A DNA stretch of 16,122 nt from CAZAQS01 sp964486825 (GCA_964486825.1 CAZAQS010000100.1:1-16122); one strand, 5' to 3'. Numbered from the stretch's first letter, positions 1-8,037 are shown. Notes: generated from the sequence alone by a model not told the origin. A program made the numbers and translations.

Positions 1-62
1 TCTTCACCATTACTGCTATTCATTTCGGTTTCAGCCGGAGGTGGGTGAGCTATGAGCGTTAA
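1..62 (+). CDS. Sugar ABC transporter permease, MalF/UgpA type (3' end only)
   Basis: Only the last codons are present, read in the frame whose first full codon is at base 3 and whose stop TAA is at 60-62. The tail reads FGFSRRWVSYER. An arginine-rich 'RRWVxYE' ending right after the last membrane helix is usual for MalF/UgpA-type inner-membrane permeases. It overlaps the following MalG-type permease by 11 bases, which is the normal arrangement of the two permease genes in a CUT1 sugar transporter. The assignment rests on this short tail plus the neighbour, so it is an inference; the protein body lies upstream of the window. Confidence 0.6.
   Translation, partial: FTITAIHFGFSRRWVSYER
37..43 (+). 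promoter_or_regulatory. Ribosome binding site for the MalG-type permease
   Basis: GGAGGTG lies 8 bases before the ATG at 52, inside the end of the upstream permease gene, and supports that start. Confidence 0.7.
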
Positions 63-918
63 AGTTTCTACCCCTTTAACTGCTAATCGAATCTTAAAGA
101 TCATTGAACGAATTTTCGTATACCTGCTTGTCATTGCAGGCGGTGTCCTCACGGCAATGCCTTTCGTCTGGATGTTCCTGACTGCCTTTAAAGGCCCAGC
201 TGATGTAGCTTCAATTCCACTGCGCTGGCTACCGACCGAGTGGCGTTTTGACAATTTTAGTGCAATCTGGAAGCTGGTTTCTTTCGGCCGTGTCTATATA
301 AATAGCATCATAGTCGCTACCTCCCAAACAATCGGTATACTGATAACTTCGTCTTTGGCAGCGTACGCTTTTGCCCGGATTAAGTTCTGGGGACGGGACG
401 TCATTTTCCTGTTGTACTTGGGCACTATCATGATCCCAGAGTGGGTCTTGATCATCCCAATCTTCCTAATCGTCAAAAACTTACACTGGCTTAACACCTA
501 TCAAGGTCTGATTGTGCCTGGGCTCACCAGCGCTATGTCCACCTTCTTGCTACGCCAGTTTTTCCTTACAGTGCCGAAAGATTATGAGGATGCGGCTTTC
601 ATAGATGGGGCAAGCCGTTTGCAGATTCTTCTGTACGTAATCCTGCCCCTAGCCAAACCTGCCTTACTGACCGTTGGCTTACTTACGTTTATGGGAAGCT
701 GGAACACTTTCCTGTGGCCGCTAATCGTCAGCTCTGAACCGGAGATGCAGACTCTGCCCCTGGCTCTATCTCAGCTAGCGCTGACCTTTGGTTGGAGCCG
801 CATCGAGTGGGGTGCGTTGATGGCAGGTACGCTGCTCGCTATCCTCCCCATAACGATTATCTATGGGTTCCTGCAAGACTACTTCATCCGAGGCATTACT
901 CTATCTGGGTTGAAGTAG
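52..918 (+). CDS. Sugar ABC transporter permease, MalG/UgpE type
   Basis: This 288-residue inner-membrane protein is one of the two membrane subunits of a CUT1 (MalFGK-like) carbohydrate importer. Hydrophobic segments are visible near residues 20-45, 85-107, 117-141, 150-172, 192-216 and 254-275, the six-helix pattern of MalG homologues. The cytoplasmic EAA loop that contacts the ATPase is present at about residues 179-203 (EDAAFIDGASRLQI, then LPLAKP). The C-terminus, QDYFIRGITLSGLK, matches the usual 'F..GltxGavK' end of the family. The ATG has a good ribosome binding site and overlaps the preceding permease gene, indicating translational coupling. Two glycoside hydrolases follow within 21 and 52 bases, so the transporter probably imports oligosaccharides that these enzymes process. 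The substrate cannot be told from the sequence. The ATPase and solute-binding protein are not in the window. Confidence 0.93.
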   Translation: MSVKVSTPLTANRILKIIERIFVYLLVIAGGVLTAMPFVWMFLTAFKGPADVASIPLRWLPTEWRFDNFSAIWKLVSFGRVYINSIIVATSQTIGILITSSLAAYAFARIKFWGRDVIFLLYLGTIMIPEWVLIIPIFLIVKNLHWLNTYQGLIVPGLTSAMSTFLLRQFFLTVPKDYEDAAFIDGASRLQILLYVILPLAKPALLTVGLLTFMGSWNTFLWPLIVSSEPEMQTLPLALSQLALTFGWSRIEWGALMAGTLLAILPITIIYGFLQDYFIRGITLSGLK

Positions 919-926
919 ATATTTAT

Positions 927-930
927 AGGA
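927..930 (+). promoter_or_regulatory. Ribosome binding site that supports a GTG start
   Basis: AGGA ends 8 bases before GTG at 939. The first in-frame ATG downstream (972) has no comparable site before it, and the first in-frame ATG upstream lies deep inside the permease gene. Confidence 0.4.
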
Positions 931-938
931 TCGCAACC

Positions 939-3389
939 GTGTACTGGAAACTGGCTTTGGTACAGCACCCTATGTATCTTCTCATTAAAGAAGATTCGGA
1001 ATGTGCCGAGCGTACCCCACCCTGGGGCGCACCCGATATCGGACAGTATATTGACCGCCTACGACAAAACATTACCACACTCTACAGGTACCCGCAGATT
1101 AGGATCGGTTACGAATGGTCTGCTCTGGAACTGGAACAGCTCAAAGAGGATGCTCCAGAAGTCTTCAATGCGATGCTGGACCGGGTTTATTCCGGGCAGT
1201 CCACCTTTTATAACGGTACCTATTCCCAACCCCATCTACAAACCCTGAGCTCTGAGGCCAATTACCGCCAGTTCGAGTGGGGTAACCGGGTATACCGCCA
1301 GCTATCTCCCCACCACCCGGTGCGAGTATATGCCCACCAGGAGACCAGCGTCAACGAACAGACACCTCAGTTGCTTAAATGTTTTGGCATTCCTTATGTG
1401 ACATTGCCACACTTCTCGTCGACGCTCGTAATGCTCGACGGGGGTGAGCTTCTTTTCCAATGGCAAATGGGTACGATGTTCATGCACGGGGAAGAATTCG
1501 CCAGCTGGCGTGGACTGGATGGTACTCAAGTCGACTTGTACCTGGATGAGCCTGTCCACGATCGAATTCAGGATTGGCTAGCATTCCAGGAAATCATCGG
1601 CTTAACTCATGTTCCTCCCCTTGTAATCTCCATCCCAGATCTCACAAACGTAGATGAAGCGTGGATACAAGAGCGATCTGGTGCCGAATTTGTCCTGTTG
1701 GAGCATGCTCTAGAAGAACGACATAAAGTCTTCCCACCTCGCTTCCATGTGCGCTTTTACACCAACTGGAGCTATATCGAGGGGATTCGCGCTGAAGAGC
1801 TGTCACGCTGGAATTGGAAAGCCGAAACCAGTGCCCTGCGTGCCGAAGCACTCAATACCCTGGCATTCACCCTGGTAAACAGGTTGCCGGATTCAACCGA
1901 CACGCTCTGGAAGCAGATTCTCACCACCCAGCACCATGACGTGTACTGCTTCTGTGCTCCGGTTCTGCGTGAGAAAAGCATATTGTCACTGCAGCATGCT
2001 GAAGCTGAGGCCTCAAAGCTCTCTACGAGAGCTGCAATTGCCATAGCCACCCAAGTCGACACTTCTACCGGGAGCGGCCAGCATCTGGTCGTCTTTAACA
2101 CTGTTCCTCATGCTGTTTGCGGTTTGGTGGAGGCCGAGCTGGATTTTCCCCATCCCGCAATCGTGGATCTTGATAGGAACATTCTTCCCAGTGAAGCCAC
2201 AATCCTGCCATCCGGCAAGACCCGAGTCTGCTTCCTCGCTAACCTCCCTGGACTGGGATACACAACCGTACGCGCGCTGCCAGCGGGTGAGAGTCAGATA
2301 GAAGAGACGCTGCAGGATGGATTCACGTTCGATAATGAGTTTTACCGGGCCTCTATCCAGCCGGATGGCAGCTTGACTTCGTTGATATTATTACCTTCGG
2401 GCGAGGAGCTGCTTGCAGGAGATGATTTTCCCGGCAATAGTCTGGCTGCCAGAGATAGCACTGGTCTTGGTCCAAAGCACGAAGGAACGTTCGATGTCAC
2501 AAACTGGGTAAAGTGGGAACCCTCTGGGCGTGGCCCATTCCTTTCATGGAAGCCTGCTGGGCCGGCTCAGCTGCGCCACAGTACCCTGGGTACCACTTTC
2601 ACCTCCTCTGGAGAGATAGGCGCCGCCATAAAAGCAACCCTGGGTGTTCACTTCTACCACGCCTTGCCCCGCATCGATCTGGATTGGACCTTCACCTTTG
2701 ACCAGGCAAGCATCGGTCACTTCTTTGACGATGATACCAAGCTGCGCCTGCAGTGGCCTCTGTCGTTCCAGGGAGACATCTATCACGACATATCCTTTGG
2801 GGTGGTCGAGACCCGGGATGAGCGTCCCTTCCTGCCCGCTTCCTGGGTGGATATCTCGGATGGAAAGAAAGGGTTCAGCTATTTCCACCGGGGTACGATC
2901 AAACATTGGGTTACTGGGAAAATGCTGGTGAACCTGTTTGCCTGGGGGGAAGACACGGATGCCATTGGTAACCGAATGGCCAGGGTTCGTTGGCCTAAGT
3001 GTTTCGACCAACGCTTACGGGGGACGCACACTATCCACTCGGCAATCTATCCGCATGCCGGGGATTGGCGTACGGCGGATGTGGTAGGGGTAGCCCGCTC
3101 CTATAATATGCCACCGGTGGCTTATGCTACGCACAGTCACAAGGGTGATCTCCCTGCGAAACTGGATGTCCTCCAGCTGGTTGATGCCGAACTGGCTGCC
3201 ACTGCAGTCAAGGTCGAGCATTCTCGAGCGGTCTGCCGGTTCTACTCTTATAGCCAGAATGCGAAATCCATACAGGTCAAGACCCACCACTTGAAAACGG
3301 TAAGCATTGCGTCCCTGGCTGGAGAACCAATCGATCAGATCAATCCTTTCCAGATTGGGACAATGACCTTCCAACCCGGTATTCCATAG
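939..3389 (+). CDS. GH38-like alpha-mannosidase homologue (divergent active site)
   Basis: From the GTG at 939 this gives 816 residues, within the usual length of bacterial GH38 proteins. The order of segments follows GH38: an N-terminal (beta/alpha) domain (about 1-260), a helical middle domain with ILTTQHHD (residues 327-334), matching the 'QFHD' signature of the GH38 middle domain, and a long beta-sandwich C-terminal region. Family members hydrolyse alpha-mannosides with a zinc-bound retaining mechanism. The N-terminal HxD zinc motif is not recognisable: the corresponding place reads VQHPMYLL. The nucleophile region that usually reads 'PDxFGxSxxLPQLL' here reads AHQETSVNEQTPQLL (132-146), so the usual Asp is absent and E135 sits next to its place. 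Activity may therefore differ from alpha-mannosidase. No signal peptide is visible, so it probably acts in the cytoplasm on imported sugars. An ATG at 972 is an alternative start. Confidence 0.75.
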   Translation: MYWKLALVQHPMYLLIKEDSECAERTPPWGAPDIGQYIDRLRQNITTLYRYPQIRIGYEWSALELEQLKEDAPEVFNAMLDRVYSGQSTFYNGTYSQPHLQTLSSEANYRQFEWGNRVYRQLSPHHPVRVYAHQETSVNEQTPQLLKCFGIPYVTLPHFSSTLVMLDGGELLFQWQMGTMFMHGEEFASWRGLDGTQVDLYLDEPVHDRIQDWLAFQEIIGLTHVPPLVISIPDLTNVDEAWIQERSGAEFVLLEHALEERHKVFPPRFHVRFYTNWSYIEGIRAEELSRWNWKAETSALRAEALNTLAFTLVNRLPDSTDTLWKQILTTQHHDVYCFCAPVLREKSILSLQHAEAEASKLSTRAAIAIATQVDTSTGSGQHLVVFNTVPHAVCGLVEAELDFPHPAIVDLDRNILPSEATILPSGKTRVCFLANLPGLGYTTVRALPAGESQIEETLQDGFTFDNEFYRASIQPDGSLTSLILLPSGEELLAGDDFPGNSLAARDSTGLGPKHEGTFDVTNWVKWEPSGRGPFLSWKPAGPAQLRHSTLGTTFTSSGEIGAAIKATLGVHFYHALPRIDLDWTFTFDQASIGHFFDDDTKLRLQWPLSFQGDIYHDISFGVVETRDERPFLPASWVDISDGKKGFSYFHRGTIKHWVTGKMLVNLFAWGEDTDAIGNRMARVRWPKCFDQRLRGTHTIHSAIYPHAGDWRTADVVGVARSYNMPPVAYATHSHKGDLPAKLDVLQLVDAELAATAVKVEHSRAVCRFYSYSQNAKSIQVKTHHLKTVSIASLAGEPIDQINPFQIGTMTFQPGIP

Positions 3390-3431
3390 GGCGTAGTGGG
3401 GCAACGGTCCTGTGCCGCTCTTGCACTTGAA

Positions 3432-3436
3432 AGAGG
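3432..3436 (+). promoter_or_regulatory. Ribosome binding site fixing the start of the second hydrolase
   Basis: AGAGG lies 5 bases before the ATG at 3442. The frame is also open from an ATG at 3412, but nothing resembling a ribosome binding site precedes that one. Confidence 0.6.
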
Positions 3437-3441
3437 TTTTT

Positions 3442-5472
3442 ATGAAAGACAAATTCTATCCTGTCTTGGCAGAGGGTTTTTCTCTGGACTTTGACGAAAA
3501 CGGCAATATGCCCTGGCTGCATTTTTCCGGAAAAGATATCCAGCTTTCATACGGCTACACGATCTACGAGATCGATGGAATGGAAACCATCGCTCAATAT
3601 CTGCCTGGCGAGAGAGGTCTGGCATATCGCCTGGAAACAAAGAAATTAGCTAAGCAGTCATTTACTGGCAAAGTGGTAGTCATCCCCGGGACAGAGGTGA
3701 ATTTCCACTTCTATGTGGATCAGCCAGGCGTAGCAAAGCGTGTCGGAATAAGCTTCTTTCTTCCTGAGAGTGCAAACATCCACCTGGCGGAATATCGTAG
3801 CACTGGGCATTTGGTAGATAAGGATATGCCTGACGGCGAAATATACACCTGCAAGCTGTGCTACAACTTCCTGTTGGTGGACCTCGATGGAACCTGGTTA
3901 CGGCTTCGAGTAGATACGAATTTCCTCAGTTCTGCAGAAGTGACTATTGTACGCCGCCCGCAATCCTTCAACCTGACTTTCACATGGCCTATAGACACCG
4001 AGGCGAGCCTGGCACTTTACCCCACCAAAGAAGCCGCTATTCAGGATTTTCAGACCATCATCGACCGCGACTTCGGCTCGTGTAAGATGCGCGACCCAAA
4101 GCGTAATGAAGTAAGCTGGGTTCATAATACGAAAGTCGTCATCACCGCCGACATGGTTCGGCCGAACTGGGAGATTACACACGATTATGAGGATGTGCGG
4201 AATCTGGCATACGATCTCAAAGATGCTGGTTGCCCGGCCGACACGCTCTTCTACCTGCCCGGATGGCAGGGCCCTTATGACGCTATATACCCTACATACT
4301 GGCCGTACCCGGATTTGGGCGGAGAAGAGGGTTTCCGCCGTATGTTGGATGCCATCCACCAAAGCGGTTACCGTGTGATGATCCATGCCAATGGTTGGGG
4401 GATTGACCCCTATCACCCAGATATCGATCAACTGGAGAAGTACATCCTGCGTTACGAGGACGGGGGTTTTATCGGCTGGCAGACTGACGGGCGCTGGTTA
4501 CCTCCCTCCCGCTCCGTAAAGGTTACCCCAGCGCACATACCACTCTCGGCGCCTGCTAGCAGCTGCAAGTTTTTTTTCAAAACCATCCCTATCCCGGGCC
4601 ATAGCGAGATCTTGCTCACATTGGGCGGTGTAAAAGCCAGAGAGGGTCGAATCCGGCTTACCGCACACAAGCGAAGCATCACCAGCCCGGCCGGCTGGTT
4701 CAACGATCACGATTCCTATGACTACCCCTTCCCACTCTTGCTGATGCCAGGTGTAAACGAGGTTGAGGTAGAGGTAATAGGCGCGGGCGATGTAGACTGG
4801 TCAAGCGCCTGGTATTGCTGCCGTGATGGTTTCACCGCCGACGACCTTTATGCCAGCTGGTCCTGGCCAATCCTGTGGGCGGATACGCAACATCCCGAAT
4901 TCATTGATTTATTCGTTAATAATGTTTGTAAAATGGTGCGTGGGTTTGGCGTGGACGCCGTGCACATCGATGCAACTTGGCCAAACCAACCTCATATGTC
5001 CCCACCCTGCCCTGAGATCATACAGCGCATCCAGGAAGAGTTACCTGATATAGTCTTGTCCAGTGAAGCGATTATGTCATTCTCAGAAATGGGCATATGG
5101 GCTTTTTCGCAGAACGCTACATTGGGATTGATCGATCCGCGCCGCCGTCCTAAGGAACAAGGCTCGCTGCCTCTGGCGACTGGCACGGACGAGCTTTTTG
5201 CCTGGCTGGATAAGCCATCTCCTGTCTGCGCGTTTGCCCAGGATTACTTCTATAGTTACCCCCACCTGGTCGCCGCAAATAGTTTTGTACCGGTCGGTAA
5301 GATTTCTAACCTGTATTCGCCTCGCAAAATTCCGTTGACGAGCGATGAGCAATGGAAAGTCTGGCGTGATGCACAGCGATTGAATTATATTCCGGGGCTT
5401 CGGGTTAATTATCGCCAGTTCGGATTGGATGAGGAGACGAGAGCCGCTATCGCCGAGCTCTCAGGGAGTTAG
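3442..5472 (+). CDS. Putative TIM-barrel glycoside hydrolase with inserted beta domain
   Basis: The 676-residue product has no signal peptide. Residues 1-225 look like an all-beta N-terminal domain. A (beta/alpha)8 barrel follows: TLFYLPGWQGPYDAIYP (268-284), GGEEGFRRMLDAIHQSGYRV (293-312) and GFGVDAVHIDATW (501-513). D510 in HID is the likely nucleophile position, and E542 in LSSEA is a candidate acid/base. This layout resembles large uncharacterised glycosidase-like proteins of the DUF6259 type; that link is from memory and tentative. The barrel is interrupted at about 354-463 by a beta-rich stretch with the jelly-roll-like phrase MPGVNEVEVEV, suggesting a carbohydrate-binding insertion. 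It lies 52 bases after the GH38-like gene, in the same operon. The C-terminus ends soon after the barrel, next to a transposase remnant, so 3' truncation is possible. The substrate is unknown. Confidence 0.7.
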   Translation: MKDKFYPVLAEGFSLDFDENGNMPWLHFSGKDIQLSYGYTIYEIDGMETIAQYLPGERGLAYRLETKKLAKQSFTGKVVVIPGTEVNFHFYVDQPGVAKRVGISFFLPESANIHLAEYRSTGHLVDKDMPDGEIYTCKLCYNFLLVDLDGTWLRLRVDTNFLSSAEVTIVRRPQSFNLTFTWPIDTEASLALYPTKEAAIQDFQTIIDRDFGSCKMRDPKRNEVSWVHNTKVVITADMVRPNWEITHDYEDVRNLAYDLKDAGCPADTLFYLPGWQGPYDAIYPTYWPYPDLGGEEGFRRMLDAIHQSGYRVMIHANGWGIDPYHPDIDQLEKYILRYEDGGFIGWQTDGRWLPPSRSVKVTPAHIPLSAPASSCKFFFKTIPIPGHSEILLTLGGVKAREGRIRLTAHKRSITSPAGWFNDHDSYDYPFPLLLMPGVNEVEVEVIGAGDVDWSSAWYCCRDGFTADDLYASWSWPILWADTQHPEFIDLFVNNVCKMVRGFGVDAVHIDATWPNQPHMSPPCPEIIQRIQEELPDIVLSSEAIMSFSEMGIWAFSQNATLGLIDPRRRPKEQGSLPLATGTDELFAWLDKPSPVCAFAQDYFYSYPHLVAANSFVPVGKISNLYSPRKIPLTSDEQWKVWRDAQRLNYIPGLRVNYRQFGLDEETRAAIAELSGS

Positions 5473-5595
5473 ACGCTACTCAGATAGTTCATGTGGCACC
5501 ATTTACCGTTGGCTCAGGCTTTTTAATGAAATCGGGGTCGAGAGCCTATACGATCAACCCAGAGTGTTAGGCCACGCCTGCAGGAGATCGGGTAG
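5450..5595 (+). pseudogene. Remnant of an IS630-type transposase N-terminal helix-turn-helix
   Basis: In the frame of base 5429 the translation reads GTIYRWLRLFNEIGVESLYD followed by QPR (5495-5563). This matches the typical 'TVYRWLxRFnexGleGLxDrPRxGRP' helix-turn-helix of IS630-family and related transposases. The expected 'GRPR' continuation appears only after a frame change at about 5563, where another frame reads SVRPRLQEIG and then hits TAG at 5593-5595. The rest of the transposase is missing and no terminal inverted repeats were recognised. This is a decayed fragment, not a working gene. It overlaps the last codons of the preceding hydrolase. Confidence 0.5.
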
Positions 5596-5797
5596 ATTTA
5601 ACCTCCGGGCATTATTGAATTATGGGTCAAAGTTCTCCTAATATTGCTTTAGGTGTTGTCTAAGTAGGACAAGCCTTGATCCAGGCCGAAATACTTGCTA
5701 TTGAGTGTATGAGATGGCTGGCATAATAAAAATAAAACATCACCGGGGCTGTTTCTTAAGAGACAGCCCCGGTGATGTTTAGGGCGGGTTTACCGGG
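5473..5797. other. Intergenic region with transposase remnant and terminator hairpin
   Basis: This 325-base gap between converging genes holds the transposase fragment at its left end and the strong hairpin at 5735-5780. Between them (about 5596-5734) nothing coding or structured was recognised. Confidence 0.6.
5735..5780 (-). terminator. Rho-independent terminator of the copper oxidase gene
   Basis: Two 18-base arms, AAACATCACCGGGGCTGT (5735-5752) and its exact complement (5763-5780), flank a 10-base loop that itself can pair further (CTTAAG core). Read on the minus strand, the hairpin is followed by a T-rich run (TTTTATTTTTATT), the classic intrinsic terminator layout, and it lies 18 bases after the stop of the minus-strand gene. 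On the plus strand only three T residues follow, so stopping of the hydrolase operon there would be weaker. Confidence 0.88.
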
Positions 5798-7597
5798 CTA
5801 ATGCAGGTAAATCCACTTCGCGATCGAAGGTACACCTAGGGTGTTGAGGGCGAATAACATATAGTAGCCCTGTTGTGCCAGCGAGTGCGGGTGCCCACCA
5901 TGAGGTGCGGTCAAGGTTAGGCGGGTTGGATTAGCATGGTCGTGAATATAAGGAATTTCCAGGACCTTTTGTTCGGTATCCGTTTGGTGGGTCACCGCCA
6001 TCGGCCGCACCATGACAACCTTAACGATTCGGTCTGCGTCTGGCGATTCAATTACAAATCTTTGTCCATGATGGACTAGGGCTGGCGCGGCAGAGATTAC
6101 TGGCCTGCTCCCGCGAAATAGATATGGAGGGCTGAAAATCTCGATGACGTCATTGTTCCATCCCCCCATCATAACTTTTCCACTCGGCAGGAGCATCGCT
6201 GCCGAGTGATAATCGCGGACTGAAGGAAGAGCAGACATTGGCGACCAGGTGTTCGTCTGGGGGTTGAATAGGGTGCATGGCGAGTTTGGTGATTGTATGC
6301 CACCGCATACAAACACGTTACCATCTGGCAGTAGCACCGCGCTCGCCAGGCTGCGGTTTTGGTTATCAGGAAATGTGATGGATGGTCCCCAGTTGGTGAA
6401 TGAAGACAAGGAGGTGGCATCGATGATCTGATAGGTGTTGTTCGTTGAAGGATCGGAGCCACCCAGCACCAAAACTCGCGCGTAAGGAGCAGAATTGCTC
6501 AAGAGCATCACTGACATCCCTTTCGTCCTGTCTGGCATGAAGGGCGGGACGGGGGCGATATTTGTCCAGACACCGGTATCAGCCCCGGTGAAGGTGAAAT
6601 ATGCGGATTGCTCATCTCCCGGATAGGGTCCGCCGCCCGCCCCAGCTGAAGCCCAGCCCGTTCCAGAATAAAAGATCGTGTGGTTTGGCAGCAGGTGTAG
6701 GCCTGGGTATAAATACGGGAATAGCTTGTTGTCTCCGAAAGTCACTTCTGTAAAAGTGTCGGAAGCTTCATCATAGATCTCCATATCCCCAGCACCATGC
6801 CCACAGGTAACGAGCACCTCGTGGCTGTTTCCCATGCGCTGGTCGCCCATGGTCAGCACAGTAGGATACCACCGTGAATGGGTCATTCTTCCCGCCGTCC
6901 TCGACCACGACTTGCTGACAGGATCGAATTTATATCCATACACGGCTTTGGGATTATGTCCGTATCCGCCGCCACCCACCACCAATAGCCTTCCATCGGA
7001 CAAGAAAGAATGGCCACTGCACAGTACGGAGTATCCTTCCATATTATTGGGGATCTGCCGAGGTTGATTAACTGGATCTTCAAATGTTGCCGGGGTGGTA
7101 TCCTCCGGGTCCCAAAGTAAGGTCGTTTCATCTGCAGTAATGAATAAGACTTTACCTGTATGCAACAGAGCGGCATGAATAATGCCGTCGTAGCCTCCCG
7201 TTCCTCGACGGGGAATGCGTTGCGGGAAATTGGACCAACTGCCGTAAAATAAATGACTGAAGCGATGGTGAAGGATACCTAGGCGCTGCAGATCAAATTG
7301 TTCGAGCCGCAGAACATCCTTTACGTGACGGAATCCGAGCGGGTATTCTCTGTCCCGAAATTCAATGAGATCCCGGGCGATTTCGGGATCGAGGATCATT
7401 TCCTGGGGGGGATTCTGCTCATCGGGATTGTCTTCATGGAACTCGCCCTCGCCAAGCGGGACAACCCTCTCGTAAACCAGCTCGTCGGGCAAAACGGCTC
7501 GGTTTAAGAAGTTGAGGATTCTCCGATGCGCGGCGACGTCCATCTCAAGGATCTGCAACTGGTTTTTTTCCTTGATAGTCTTATCTCGAGTAGCCAT
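5798..7597 (-). CDS. Kelch/galactose-oxidase-like copper radical oxidase (DUF1929 C-terminus)
   Basis: This 599-residue protein resembles galactose and glyoxal oxidases, which oxidise alcohols or aldehydes with O2 at a copper-tyrosyl radical centre and release H2O2. Repeated Kelch-type 'lpdGrvlvvGG' strands fill about 140-480, followed by an Ig-like DUF1929-type C-terminal domain. The active-site set is visible: C193 (VLCSGHSF) and Y244 (SRWYPT) for the Tyr-Cys cofactor and copper, Y463-H464 (RDYHSA) and H537 (VTHQTD) as further copper ligands. Residues 67-110 look like a helix-hairpin-helix-type segment, unusual for these enzymes. There is no signal peptide (start MATRDKTIKE), although characterised relatives are secreted. 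The start is supported by GAGGAGGT at 7603-7610, 5 bases upstream. It appears monocistronic, with its own terminator. The substrate is unknown. Confidence 0.85.
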   Translation of the reverse strand: MATRDKTIKEKNQLQILEMDVAAHRRILNFLNRAVLPDELVYERVVPLGEGEFHEDNPDEQNPPQEMILDPEIARDLIEFRDREYPLGFRHVKDVLRLEQFDLQRLGILHHRFSHLFYGSWSNFPQRIPRRGTGGYDGIIHAALLHTGKVLFITADETTLLWDPEDTTPATFEDPVNQPRQIPNNMEGYSVLCSGHSFLSDGRLLVVGGGGYGHNPKAVYGYKFDPVSKSWSRTAGRMTHSRWYPTVLTMGDQRMGNSHEVLVTCGHGAGDMEIYDEASDTFTEVTFGDNKLFPYLYPGLHLLPNHTIFYSGTGWASAGAGGGPYPGDEQSAYFTFTGADTGVWTNIAPVPPFMPDRTKGMSVMLLSNSAPYARVLVLGGSDPSTNNTYQIIDATSLSSFTNWGPSITFPDNQNRSLASAVLLPDGNVFVCGGIQSPNSPCTLFNPQTNTWSPMSALPSVRDYHSAAMLLPSGKVMMGGWNNDVIEIFSPPYLFRGSRPVISAAPALVHHGQRFVIESPDADRIVKVVMVRPMAVTHQTDTEQKVLEIPYIHDHANPTRLTLTAPHGGHPHSLAQQGYYMLFALNTLGVPSIAKWIYLH

Positions 7598-7602
7598 TTC
7601 AT

Positions 7603-7610
7603 ACCTCCTC
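7603..7610 (-). promoter_or_regulatory. Ribosome binding site for the copper oxidase gene
   Basis: On the minus strand GAGGAGGT lies 5 bases before the ATG at 7597, near the ideal anti-SD match. Confidence 0.8.
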
Positions 7611-7678
7611 GTATTGAATCAATCGGTTACTAGTAAGCGTAAACAAATATTCTTTTGTACTTATAAACGGAGGACTTC

Positions 7679-7910
7679 ATGGAATTTTGGCAAAGAGCAC
7701 AAAGATTGTTCAATACTGTCGTCATCCGGCTCACAACCACAGGCGAATGGTCACGTTCTCGTCTATGCGCCAGCCGATCCGGATGGTCTTTGGCTACGTC
7801 ATTCTGTAGCTATGATTTTAATTGCCAGAGACGCAGGGAATATACGCGAGGGTTTCACCACTGAATTGTTCAACTATGAGGAGTTAAAACCCAAAGTATT
7901 CTTTGTATAA
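7679..7910 (+). pseudogene. Small unrecognised gene, apparently frameshifted
   Basis: GGAGG at 7670-7674 precedes ATG at 7679, which opens with MEFWQRAQRLFNTVVIRLTT and runs to a stop at 7864. The more protein-like C-terminal part is in another frame: DGLWLRHSVAMILIARDAGN and then IREGFTTELFNYEELKP, ending at TAA 7908-7910. A good start in one frame and a plausible conserved tail in another suggest a gene of roughly 75 residues broken by a frameshift between about 7720 and 7770. The 'aRDAxNxrxGFxtelFN' phrase resembles a short conserved bacterial motif that I cannot name. It could also be two chance frames or a sequencing error. Confidence 0.35.
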
Positions 7911-8037
7911 TATGTACATCTCAAAGTTATCAGCTCCCTACTTCTCAGCCAACTTCGAAGCGGCATTTAGAATCAAAATATCAATCCAACAATTTATTTT
8001 CCCGAATTTATTCCAATTCTACTTACCATCCATTCCC

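Noticed and set aside
792..938. Upstream extension of the GH38-like frame into the permease
   Set aside because: The bases encode the permease C-terminus in its own frame, and the extension has no homologous look or ribosome binding site.
2544..3011. Minus-strand open frames within the GH38-like gene
   Set aside because: No recognisable motif or start signal; consistent with chance frames opposite a long gene.
5735..5780. Hairpin as part of a CRISPR or riboswitch
   Set aside because: It is a single copy with no spacers, located at a gene end with a T-rich tail, which fits a terminator.
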